Source: Geobacteraceae bacterium
GTDB lineage: Bacteria > Desulfobacterota > Desulfuromonadia > Geobacterales > Geobacteraceae
Assembly: GCA_012797715.1 (NCBI GenBank)
Contig: JAAZOO010000098.1
Span: 1-5,780 of the forward strand
Length of the DNA stretch: 5,780 nucleotides
Direction: 5' to 3'
The notes under the pieces are model-generated. The model was not told where the DNA came from, ran no database searches, and saw only the letters and a program-made list of their open reading frames with translations. Position 1 is the first letter of the stretch; each line of letters opens with the position of its first letter. The translations under genes and the position numbers were made by a program. Below are positions 1 to 5,334 of the stretch, one piece after another.

Positions 1-348
1 CGGCGCCGGCACGGGACGGGCCGGGTGGAAGGGGTGCTCTTCACCATGCCCAACAAGCTGACCCTGGCTACCTTGGGCAAGGAGGCCTTCGAGGACAGAA
101 CGATCCGCATCCCCATGGGGGACCCGGCGCTCCGGGCCGACCTGCACAAGCTGAAGAAGGTGACCGGCCCCACGGGAGCGCCCCGGTTCGTGGCGGACAG
201 CGATTCGTCCGGCCACGCTGACCGGGCCTGGGCGTGCTTTCTGGCGCTGAACGCGGCCGGGACGGGCTGCATCCCCATCGAGCACAGGACCGCCGGGCCT
301 GTCCGGCCCGGATACGGGGGCTCCATGAATAACTACATGCGGATTTGA
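1..348 (+). CDS. gp28: Phage terminase large subunit, C-terminal end (Mu gp28-like), partial
   Basis: The reading frame is open from the first base of the window and ends with TGA at 346-348, so this is the last 115 residues of a gene that starts upstream; the GTG at 25 is internal. Large terminases translocate and cut phage DNA; this end belongs to the RNase H-like nuclease half. Visible features are the stretch FEDRTIRIP (a strand often followed by a short helix near the end of gp28-type nucleases) and the late segment DSDSSGHADRAWACFLAL, which fits the usual terminase pattern of an Asp/His followed by 'D-x-W/F-A-x-A-L' near the C-terminus. The assignment rests on these short motifs plus position directly before a small gene and a DUF935 portal, as in Mu-like phages. 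The ATPase half is outside the window, so the call cannot be checked against Walker motifs. Confidence 0.8.
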   Translation, partial: RRRHGTGRVEGVLFTMPNKLTLATLGKEAFEDRTIRIPMGDPALRADLHKLKKVTGPTGAPRFVADSDSSGHADRAWACFLALNAAGTGCIPIEHRTAGPVRPGYGGSMNNYMRI

Positions 349-349
349 C

Positions 350-556
350 ATGGCAAGCAAGCGCAGGATACGTCGCAGGCAGTGCGACGGCAAGAGGCGC
401 TTCTGTAGCAGCCGGGAGGCACGGAAAGCCATGCATGCCGTCATTCGGGCCGGCAAGGTGAACGGCGGCATCCTGCACGTCTATCGCTGCTGTTTCTGCG
501 GCGGATATCATTTCGGGCACGTTCCGTCAAACAGGATATCAAATGGCAACCAATAA
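350..556 (+). CDS. Small basic Cys/His (putative zinc-binding) phage protein
   Basis: This 68-residue protein starts one base after the terminase stop and overlaps the portal start by 14 bases, so it is almost certainly translationally coupled; only a weak GGA (341-343) precedes its ATG. The N-terminus is very basic (KRRIRRR at residues 4-10). The C-terminal half has C47-C48-x-C50-GGY-H54-FG-H57, a CxxC-x3-H-x2-H arrangement that could hold one zinc ion, with further cysteines at 12 and 19. Small proteins ending in 'CxFCGGxHxGH' occur widely in phage genomes; their function is mostly unknown. The charge suggests nucleic-acid contact, but that is inference. Mu itself, as I recall it, has no gene in this place, so it looks like a cargo insertion between terminase and portal. 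I do not recognise a named family with certainty. Confidence 0.75.
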   Translation: MASKRRIRRRQCDGKRRFCSSREARKAMHAVIRAGKVNGGILHVYRCCFCGGYHFGHVPSNRISNGNQ

Positions 557-2069
557 ACAAAAACCCGTAACCGACGAGATAGCCGGCGCGGCAACCGACT
601 TCGACATCTTCCAGGGGTTCCTGACCCACCTGGCCAACCCGGACAAGGTGCTTGCCCTGGAGTGCGGCGGCGACATCACCGTCTACGACGACATGAGCCG
701 GGACGGCCGCATCGGCCCGTCGCTGCGCACCAGGGCGCTGGCGGTTATCGGCCGGGAATGGGAGGTCATCCCCTATTCGGACAAAACTGAGGATATGCGG
801 CGAGCCGAGTACGTGAAACAGGTCTTCCTCGGCTTTCCCTTCGACCGCGCCCGCCGGGCTCTGCTCCGGGGCGGCACACTGAAGGGGTTCGCCGTCTCAG
901 AGGTGATGTGGGACTACAGCGAGAGGGACGTGTTCATCAGGGACATGCTCCACCGGAACCAGCGGCGCTTCCGGTTCGACCTGGAGGGAAACATCCTGCT
1001 CATCACCCGCGACAACCCCATGGGCGAGAACGTGAGCTTCCGGAACGGCCTGCCGCTCCGGAAGTTCCAGCACGTCACCTTCGGCGACGAGGTGGAGACT
1101 CCCTACGGCGTGGGCCTGGGCCGGGAGTTGTACTGGCCCTGGTGGTTCAAGAAGAACGGCATCAAGTTCTGGCTCATGTTCTGCGACAAGTTCGCCGGGC
1201 CGACGGTCACGGGCGAATACCCCCAGGGGGCGACCGAGGAGCAGAAAAACAGCCTCCTGGCGGCGGCCCAGGCGGTTCACTCCAGCAATGCCGTCATCTT
1301 CCCCCAGGGGATGAGCCTGTCTCTCCTGGAGGCGGCGCGCAGCGGTTCCATTACCACCTACAGGGAACTGGTGGAATACATGGATGCGGAAATGACCGTG
1401 GTGATCCTGGGGCAGACCGCCACCACCGAAGGGACGCCCGGAGCGCTGGGCAGCCAGGACGCCCAGGCGGACGTGCGGGGCGACCTGATCAAGGCGGACG
1501 CGGATGCCCTGTGCGAGGCGCTCAACAGCGAGAACGGCGTGGTGCGCTGGCTGGTGGACTACCAGTTTCCCGGCACGCGCAACTATCCGCAGATGTGGAT
1601 CAAGTGCGAGGACGAGGACGACGAGCTGACCGTGGCGGAGCGGGACGAGAAGAGGTCCAACGCCGTGGCCGCCAGCGGCGCTCGGTTGACGCCGGTGTAC
1701 TTCAAGCGGAGGTACGGGCTGGAGGAGGATGAGATAGAAACCACCCTCCAGCCCCCTCCTGAATCAGGAGGGGGGGCCCGGCAGGGCGGGGGTGGTGGGA
1801 TTTCCCTTGCAGAACCCGGAGACGACCCCTCCGCCACGCTCTCCGCCCTCACCGACCGCCTCGGCCAAGCCGCCGCCCCTCAGACCGCCGCCTGGATCGA
1901 CTCCCTGAAGAAACGCATCGACGCGGCCGAAAGCATCGATGAGCTGCCGGAGATTATCCTGGCCGCCTATCCGGACATGAGCGTGGAGGCACTGGCCGGG
2001 ATCGTCGCCGAGGAAACCATGCGGGCATTCATGGCCGGACGCATTGAGGCGAAGGATGAAGTTCGATGA
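543..2069 (+). CDS. gp29: Portal protein, DUF935 family (Mu gp29-like)
   Basis: This 508-residue protein is close to the roughly 500 residues usual for the DUF935/Mu gp29 portal family, which forms the ring at the capsid vertex through which DNA enters and leaves. Recognisable family stretches are the N-terminal YDDMSRDGRIGPSLRTR (about residues 48-64) followed by a REWEVIP strand, the centre KFWLMFCDKFAGPTVTGEYP, the YRELVEYMDAEMTVVILGQT segment, and the GSQDAQADVRGDLIKADADAL helix leading to a WLVDYQFPG motif. AGGA at 533-536 sits six bases before the ATG and supports this start. The gene overlaps the small Cys/His gene upstream, and its stop overlaps an ATG (ATGA at 2066-2069). Residues about 400-424 are an odd Pro/Gly-rich patch (PPPESGGGARQGGGGG) encoded by a palindromic DNA element; it falls in the linker between the portal core and the C-terminal helical part, where an insertion should be tolerated. 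Confidence 0.93.
   Translation: MATNKQKPVTDEIAGAATDFDIFQGFLTHLANPDKVLALECGGDITVYDDMSRDGRIGPSLRTRALAVIGREWEVIPYSDKTEDMRRAEYVKQVFLGFPFDRARRALLRGGTLKGFAVSEVMWDYSERDVFIRDMLHRNQRRFRFDLEGNILLITRDNPMGENVSFRNGLPLRKFQHVTFGDEVETPYGVGLGRELYWPWWFKKNGIKFWLMFCDKFAGPTVTGEYPQGATEEQKNSLLAAAQAVHSSNAVIFPQGMSLSLLEAARSGSITTYRELVEYMDAEMTVVILGQTATTEGTPGALGSQDAQADVRGDLIKADADALCEALNSENGVVRWLVDYQFPGTRNYPQMWIKCEDEDDELTVAERDEKRSNAVAASGARLTPVYFKRRYGLEEDEIETTLQPPPESGGGARQGGGGGISLAEPGDDPSATLSALTDRLGQAAAPQTAAWIDSLKKRIDAAESIDELPEIILAAYPDMSVEALAGIVAEETMRAFMAGRIEAKDEVR
1740..1796. repeat. GC-rich palindromic element embedded in the portal gene
   Basis: The core 1752-1774 is a perfect inverted repeat: CCCCCTCCTGA, one base, TCAGGAGGGGG. 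It is enclosed by a second pair, ACCACCC at 1740-1746 and GGGTGGT at 1790-1796, so the whole unit can fold into a nested hairpin of about 57 bases. The layout resembles the small REP- or MITE-like palindromes found between genes in many GC-rich bacteria. Here it is read through in frame as a Pro/Gly-rich stretch of the portal (about residues 400-418). No second copy is present in the window, so mobility is inferred, not shown. Confidence 0.6.
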
Positions 2070-2146
2070 GTTCAATGAGTCAAACCATGATGGGACACAT
2101 AGAACTCATGAAACGCATGAAACTGACAAGAGCCTATGACGACTGA
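2066..2146 (+). CDS. Possible 26-residue coupling ORF between portal and F
   Basis: An ATG overlapping the portal stop (ATGA, 2066-2069) opens a 26-codon frame that ends with TGA at 2144-2146, just inside the F gene, whose ATG is at 2136. The frame contains six Met codons after... or including its start within its first 18 codons, and a direct repeat CATGAAAC at 2107-2114 and 2116-2123. F itself has only a weak, close AAGAG (2128-2132) before its ATG. Reading this mini-ORF could carry ribosomes from the portal stop to the F start. The peptide (starting MSSMSQTMMGHIE) matches nothing I recognise. It may equally be an untranslated spacer; no sign of coding constraint can be judged from one sequence. 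Confidence 0.25.
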   Translation: MSSMSQTMMGHIELMKRMKLTRAYDD

Positions 2147-3344
2147 AGAATTCGACGCCATCTTCAAATTGCCTTTCAACGAGGCTTCCAGGTTCTTTCA
2201 AGAGAAGCTGGATATCCCTACGGGCGCGTGGGACGACCTCTGGAAGGAACAGCACGCCAGGGGATTCATGGTCGCTGGCGCGATGAAGGCGGACCTGCTC
2301 GTGGATCTGCGGACCGCCGTTCAGAAGGCAATAGACGGCAAGCTCACCCTGAAGGATTTCCGGGAGCAGTTCGACGGGATCGTCGAGAAGCACGGCTGGG
2401 CCTACAAGGGAGGGCGCAACTGGCGCAGCCGCCTCATCTGGGACACGAACATCACCACCGCCTACCAGGCGGGCCGCTGGCAACAGTTCCAGGAAGGCGG
2501 GGCGGAGTACCTTCGCTACGTCCACGCCGACGGTGTCATGAACCCCCGGCCCCAGCATCTCGCCTGGAACGGCCGTACACTTCCCATCGACCATGTCTTC
2601 TGGAAGACGCACTACCCGCCCAACGGCTGGGGATGCCATTGCCGGGCGGTTCGGGCCTATCAGGACGAGGCGACGGAAGAGCCGGAAGGCTGGCAATCCG
2701 TAAACCCCAAGACCGGAGCGCCGGTGGGGATAGACAAGGGGTGGGATTACAACGTGGGGCAGGCTGGAATGCTCTCACACGAGGCTGTCCTGGGAGAGAA
2801 GCTGGCCGGGATGCCGGCTGAATTCAGGCGACGTGCTTACGGCGAGTTGACCGGCAGGTTGACCGAGTTCACCGACCTCTATTTCCGGAAGTGGGGAGAA
2901 GCTGTCCGTGAAAACATCAATCTGAAATCCGGAAAGATAAAGACCACAGGTGAAACGGTGTTCGTGCACATGATGGAACCCCGCTATCTGGAAAAATTGG
3001 CGGAGATGGGAGTTGCTCCTCAAACAGCCGCCATCGGCATTACCGACAGCGACTGGCTGCACCTGCAACACCTGGAACAGCCGCCGGGAAGCAAACGCAA
3101 TATCAAGCACGTATTGTCGACGGAACAGGCGCTCAAACTGCCCTCATACCTGAAAGACGGCAAAGCATTCTGGGACCGCGACGAGAAACGGCTGGTCTAC
3201 GTATTCGAGACTGAAAAAAAAGGCAAGGTTGCCGTCGCGGTCAATTACCGGATAAAGGGCGAAAAGGTCAACTCCATACGCACGGCGAAGTGGATCGAGG
3301 CAGCGGATGTGCAGCCGGGACGAAGGTATGAGCCCTTGGATTGA
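2136..3344 (+). CDS. F: Minor head protein F (Mu gp30-like) with C-terminal PBECR-type nuclease-like domain
   Basis: This 402-residue protein has two parts. Residues about 50-175 are a Phage_Mu_F head-morphogenesis domain: R94-x-W-RSRLIWDTNITTAYQAGR (to residue 114), YLRYVHADGV, the H-LAWNGRTLP segment, and the hallmark PPNGWGCHC at 161-169, whose two Cys and one His could bind metal. In Mu, F is a minor head protein needed for capsid assembly. After a helical linker (about 215-265), residues about 275-400 form a separate domain with H312, H325, an LPSYL motif, W346-D347, LVYVFE, VAVAVNYR and a final 'N-S-I-R-T-A' stretch. This pattern matches the PBECR nuclease-like domains (Barnase/EndoU/ColicinE5-D/RelE-like fold) known as C-terminal fusions to phage head proteins; which PBECR subfamily is uncertain. 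The tail domain is visibly more A/T-rich than the F core, and an eight-A run lies at 3214-3221. The start follows a weak AAGAG and is likely coupled to upstream translation. Confidence 0.9.
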   Translation: MTTEEFDAIFKLPFNEASRFFQEKLDIPTGAWDDLWKEQHARGFMVAGAMKADLLVDLRTAVQKAIDGKLTLKDFREQFDGIVEKHGWAYKGGRNWRSRLIWDTNITTAYQAGRWQQFQEGGAEYLRYVHADGVMNPRPQHLAWNGRTLPIDHVFWKTHYPPNGWGCHCRAVRAYQDEATEEPEGWQSVNPKTGAPVGIDKGWDYNVGQAGMLSHEAVLGEKLAGMPAEFRRRAYGELTGRLTEFTDLYFRKWGEAVRENINLKSGKIKTTGETVFVHMMEPRYLEKLAEMGVAPQTAAIGITDSDWLHLQHLEQPPGSKRNIKHVLSTEQALKLPSYLKDGKAFWDRDEKRLVYVFETEKKGKVAVAVNYRIKGEKVNSIRTAKWIEAADVQPGRRYEPLD

Positions 3345-3353
3345 AGGGGAAAA

Positions 3354-3437
3354 GGAATGACGGCGTGGAATCGAACCTCGCAACACGACGACGCCGGAAG
3401 GCGCCCTCCGCTCTACCTTTGAGACTTACATCATTCC
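3354..3437 (-). ncRNA. tRNA-like element, antisense to the operon, without a normal anticodon loop
   Basis: Read on the minus strand, this 84-base stretch has three tRNA hallmarks in the right order. The ends pair as a nine-base acceptor-like stem (GGAATGATG with CGTCATTCC, one G-U). A D-arm lies at 3425-3410 with CTCAAAGGTAGAGC, close to the common tRNA form, with one bulged base. A T-arm lies at 3381-3363 with GGTTCGATTCC and a six-base stem carrying one A-A mismatch. The anticodon region does not fit: I can fold it only into a hairpin GGCGCC-TTCC-GGCGTC (3405-3390) or an alternative GGAGG/CTTCC one, neither with a seven-base loop. No CCA is encoded; TTTT follows the 3' end. The acceptor plus T stem would be 15 pairs, not the normal 12. 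It is therefore either a decayed tRNA gene or a non-decoding tRNA mimic. Confidence 0.5.
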
Positions 3438-3490
3438 CTTTTGGGATAAGCATACCGCACCACTGCCCGGATGTAAACAGGGATTAATCA

Positions 3491-4030
3491 ATGGAAACCA
3501 GAATAGTCATACACGACGAGCAGGTGAAAGCAGCCCTGGCAAGGCTCGCCGCCAAGGTTAGCGACATGTCCCCGGCCATGCACGAGATCGGACAATACTA
3601 CGAAAGGCGGGTCCTGGAGAACTTCGCCGCCGAAAGCGACCCCGAGGGGCGGCCCTGGCCCAAACTCTCCGCTGTCACCCTGGGGCTGGGGTTGGGAAAA
3701 CCGGGACGTCTGAAAAAGAGTGGCTATCTTGCCAGGAAAGGCAGGCAGTACCTGACGAACAAGAAAATGCTGGTGGAGAGCGGCGGCCTGCGCCGGACAG
3801 TCCACTATCAGGCTGATCGCAACCAGGTGAGTATCGGCGCGGGCGGAGAAATTAGGTACGCCGGTGTCCACCAGTTCGGCAGTTTGGGGGCAGGCAGGGG
3901 CCGCAAGACCAGGATTCCGGCGCGGCCGTATCTGGCGATGAATGAGGGCGCGGGGATGCGGTTGGCGGAAAAGGACCGGCGGCGGATTATCGAGATCGTG
4001 GAGAAGCACATCGAAAAGGCGAACGGGTGA
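3491..4030 (+). CDS. G: Virion morphogenesis protein G (Mu gp31-like, phage tail-completion/S family)
   Basis: This 179-residue protein belongs to the phage virion morphogenesis family that includes Mu gpG and P2 gpS. These proteins act late in head-tail assembly; Mu gpG is held to be a minor connector or tail-completion component. Evidence: an N-terminal helical part with the 'MHEIGQYYERRVLENFAAESDPEGRPWPKL' type signature (residues about 31-58, here split by the family's usual S-D/P-x-G-x-PW pattern), a basic middle (LKKSGYLARKGRQYL), and the highly typical end IRYAGVHQFG (about 121-130) followed by TRIPARPYLAM. A clear ribosome site, AGGGA at 3479-3483, sits seven bases before the ATG, so unlike F this gene can start translation on its own after the 146-base gap. 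Position after F is as in Mu. Length is slightly above Mu gpG, mainly in the basic middle. Confidence 0.92.
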   Translation: METRIVIHDEQVKAALARLAAKVSDMSPAMHEIGQYYERRVLENFAAESDPEGRPWPKLSAVTLGLGLGKPGRLKKSGYLARKGRQYLTNKKMLVESGGLRRTVHYQADRNQVSIGAGGEIRYAGVHQFGSLGAGRGRKTRIPARPYLAMNEGAGMRLAEKDRRRIIEIVEKHIEKANG

Positions 4031-4035
4031 AATCC

Positions 4036-4068
4036 CAAAACGCCAAATTTGCCCTGTGAGGCGTTTTG
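4036..4068 (+). terminator. Hairpin after G, weak terminator or attenuator candidate
   Basis: CAAAACGCC at 4036-4044 pairs perfectly with GGCGTTTTG at 4060-4068 around a 15-base loop, six bases after the G stop. The A-run and T-run are inside the stem, as in bidirectional terminators, but the GC core is only four pairs and no T-tract follows. Since I and the capsid genes downstream should be cotranscribed, it may act as a partial terminator or an mRNA 3'-end stabiliser. Confidence 0.35.
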
Positions 4069-4139
4069 ATCGCCCGGGAAGGGTAATAGTGCCCGTCAAC
4101 GTTTCCGGCGCGGCACAACAAAATTTAAAGACGGTTTAA

Positions 4140-4293
4140 ATGGGGTTCTGTCCTGCATCGCCGAGCCGGTCGAACGACGAACGTCGAAAAGGCGGTTGAA
4201 CGGCAGATACTGGCGGGCGACGTTCGACGGCTTTCCACGCTCGACGATTTCATAAAGCCCTTTGCTATCACTTCCCCGGAGGCCCTCGTATGA
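4140..4293 (+). pseudogene. Small ORF between G and I, apparently frameshifted at a heptamer repeat
   Basis: An ATG at 4140 opens a frame reading MGFCPASPSRSNDERRKGG and stopping at 4197-4199. The next frame, open from 4129 but with no ATG, GTG or TTG start, continues with a protein-like stretch, LAGDVRRLSTLDDFIKPF, ending at TGA 4291-4293, 22 bases before the I start. Joined, they would make a protein of about 50 residues. The two frames swap across the repeat TCGAACG, ACGAACG, TCGAAAA (4170-4190). Removing one seven-base unit would bring them into a single frame. I do not recognise the product. The second half looks coding because of its ordinary amphipathic composition and its tight spacing to I, but no family match can be claimed. 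Alternatives: an inactivated gene, a phase-variable gene, or chance open frames in GC-rich DNA. Confidence 0.4.
4170..4190 (+). repeat. Imperfect heptamer repeat, TCGAACG type
   Basis: Three adjoining seven-base units read TCGAACG, ACGAACG and TCGAAAA. The same heptamer recurs as a three-unit array at 5335-5355 and once inverted (CGTTCGA) at 4221-4227. CGAACGTCG (4178-4186) and CGACGTTCG (4218-4226) form a perfect nine-base inverted repeat. The array lies where the small ORF upstream of I changes frame. Confidence 0.65.
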
Positions 4294-4305
4294 TAGACCG
4301 GAAAC

Positions 4306-4311
4306 AGGAGG
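4306..4311 (+). promoter_or_regulatory. Ribosome binding site fixing the start of I
   Basis: AGGAGG lies four bases before the ATG at 4316. The frame is open further upstream to 4262, but that earlier start has no such site and would add 18 residues unlike the family, so 4316 is chosen. The longer context GAAACAGGAGG (4301-4311) is repeated exactly at the internal Z start (4930-4940). Confidence 0.85.
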
Positions 4312-4315
4312 CCGC

Positions 4316-5329
4316 ATGAAGAAGAGAATCAAGATGCTGAAGCCCGGCAGGTTCACGGCCATGAACGGCACGGTGGTGAATTTCACCGAGGCGATGCTTC
4401 AGGCCACGGCCGATGCCTACGACCCGGAGCTCCACGCGGCGCCGTTCGTCATCGGCCATCCCAGGCACGACGACCCGGCCTACGGCAGGATCGGCGCCGC
4501 CGAATTCGCCGAGGGCTTCCTGGTGGGCGAGGCCGACCAGGTCGATCCCGCCTTCGCCGAGGCGGTCAACGCGGGCAAGTTCAACCGGGTGTCGCTCTCC
4601 CTCTACGAGCCGGACAGCCCGAACAACCCGGTTCCCGGGGTCTACTATCCCCGCCACCTGGGTTTTCTCGGGGCCATGCCCCCGGCGGTCAAAGGACTCG
4701 GGACCGTCTCCTTCGCGGAAGGGGAAACCGGGATTATCGAGCTGGGAGACTGGGGCGGCCGCGCCATCGCCCGGCTGCTCAGGAGCCTGAAGAACACGCT
4801 CATCGAGAAGTTCGGGACGGAAGACGCCGAAGCGGCCCTGCCCGAATGGGATATCGAGTCAGTCCAGGAAGAGGCGTTGCGGCCTGACATGAAAACCGAG
4901 GCAATGCCGGAGGCGGCGTTTGCCGAATCGAAACAGGAGGTGGGAACCATGGCTCTTACGGCCGAGCAGCTCGCCGCCAAAGAGGCGGATCTGACGCAGA
5001 GGGAAGACGCGCTGAAAAAGAAGGAGGCCGCCGGAATCCACGCCGGGAACGTCGCCTTCGCGGAAGGGCTGGTCAAGGAGGGGAGGCTCCTTCCCGCAAA
5101 CCAGGCGGCCCTGGTTGCCGTCCTGGACTTCGCCACAGGCATCAGCAACGGCGGAACACTGGAGTTCGGAGAAGGCGGCGCGAAGCAGGCCAAGGCCCCG
5201 GCGGATGTCCTCCGGGACCTGTTCAGCGCCATGCCCAAGGTCATCGAGTTCGGTGAGATGGCGCCGGGCAAGGGCGATGCGGCCGAAAACAAAAACACAA
5301 TACCGGCGGACCTGGCGAAACACGTGTAA
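4316..5329 (+). CDS. I: Mu-like prohead protease I, with C-terminal scaffold region
   Basis: This 337-residue protein is the Mu gpI type: an N-terminal protease (about residues 1-140) joined to a scaffolding tail. The protease trims itself, the scaffold and head proteins during procapsid maturation. Family stretches are GRFTAMNGTVVNFTEAML (11-28), YDPELHAAPFVIGHP with H48, AYGRIGAAEF, and KFNRVSLSLY with S93/S95. H48 and one of these serines are my guess for catalytic residues, by analogy with other prohead serine proteases. HLGFLGAMPPAVKGL (114-128) is also typical. A variable acidic linker follows (about 140-211), then the scaffold, which begins at M212 with its own ribosome site. The tripeptide F-A-E or F-G-E recurs seven times (F64, F80, F133, F202, F248, F283, F312). 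The gene stands alone after the 285-base gap behind G, and the next gene follows 53 bases later. Confidence 0.93.
   Translation: MKKRIKMLKPGRFTAMNGTVVNFTEAMLQATADAYDPELHAAPFVIGHPRHDDPAYGRIGAAEFAEGFLVGEADQVDPAFAEAVNAGKFNRVSLSLYEPDSPNNPVPGVYYPRHLGFLGAMPPAVKGLGTVSFAEGETGIIELGDWGGRAIARLLRSLKNTLIEKFGTEDAEAALPEWDIESVQEEALRPDMKTEAMPEAAFAESKQEVGTMALTAEQLAAKEADLTQREDALKKKEAAGIHAGNVAFAEGLVKEGRLLPANQAALVAVLDFATGISNGGTLEFGEGGAKQAKAPADVLRDLFSAMPKVIEFGEMAPGKGDAAENKNTIPADLAKHV
4935..4942 (+). promoter_or_regulatory. Internal ribosome binding site for scaffold Z
   Basis: AGGAGGTG sits inside the I coding sequence, with AGGAGG eight bases before the in-frame ATG at 4949. A near-perfect Shine-Dalgarno within a coding region, at the expected border between protease and scaffold, decides the Z start. 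Confidence 0.85.
4949..5329 (+). CDS. Z: Capsid scaffold protein Z, nested in frame within I
   Basis: This is a 126-residue product in the same frame as I, starting at its residue 212 and sharing its stop. In Mu, the scaffold gpZ is made in just this way from the 3' part of gene I, giving an excess of protease-free scaffold for procapsid building. The product starts MALTAEQLAAKEADLTQRE, a charged heptad-like helix to about residue 28 that should form a coiled coil. An Ala-rich helix follows (ANQAALVAVLDF), then a Gly/Ala/Lys linker, another helix (ADVLRDLFSAMP) and a polar tail. The strong internal ribosome site and coiled coil together make independent translation likely. Being removed at maturation, such scaffolds vary fast in sequence, so the call rests on position, start signal and architecture. 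Confidence 0.8.
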   Translation: MALTAEQLAAKEADLTQREDALKKKEAAGIHAGNVAFAEGLVKEGRLLPANQAALVAVLDFATGISNGGTLEFGEGGAKQAKAPADVLRDLFSAMPKVIEFGEMAPGKGDAAENKNTIPADLAKHV

Positions 5330-5334
5330 ACCCG

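Noticed and set aside
68..520. Minus-strand open frame opposite the terminase end and the Cys/His gene
   Set aside because: It overlaps two coupled plus-strand genes, has Pro/Arg/Ala-rich shadow composition, and shows no recognisable motif.
908..1732. Long plus-strand open frame inside the portal gene (274 codons)
   Set aside because: It is in another frame of the portal, is extremely Gly/Arg/Pro-rich and has no start signal; a compositional shadow.
3354..3437. Functional decoding tRNA gene on the minus strand
   Set aside because: No seven-base anticodon loop can be formed, the acceptor/T helix is too long, and the T stem has a mismatch; kept only as a tRNA-like element.
4066..4089. TTGATC ... 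TAATAG as a possible promoter after G
   Set aside because: The spacing is only 12 bases, too short for a sigma-70 promoter, and the -10 match is poor.
3942..4139. 65-codon plus-strand frame across the end of G and into the gap
   Set aside because: Its first half is a shadow of G, and its Arg-rich composition and lack of a ribosome site give no support as a gene.
4262..4315. Earlier start for protease I at 4262
   Set aside because: It lacks a ribosome site and adds 18 residues unlike the family, whereas ATG 4316 has AGGAGG four bases upstream.
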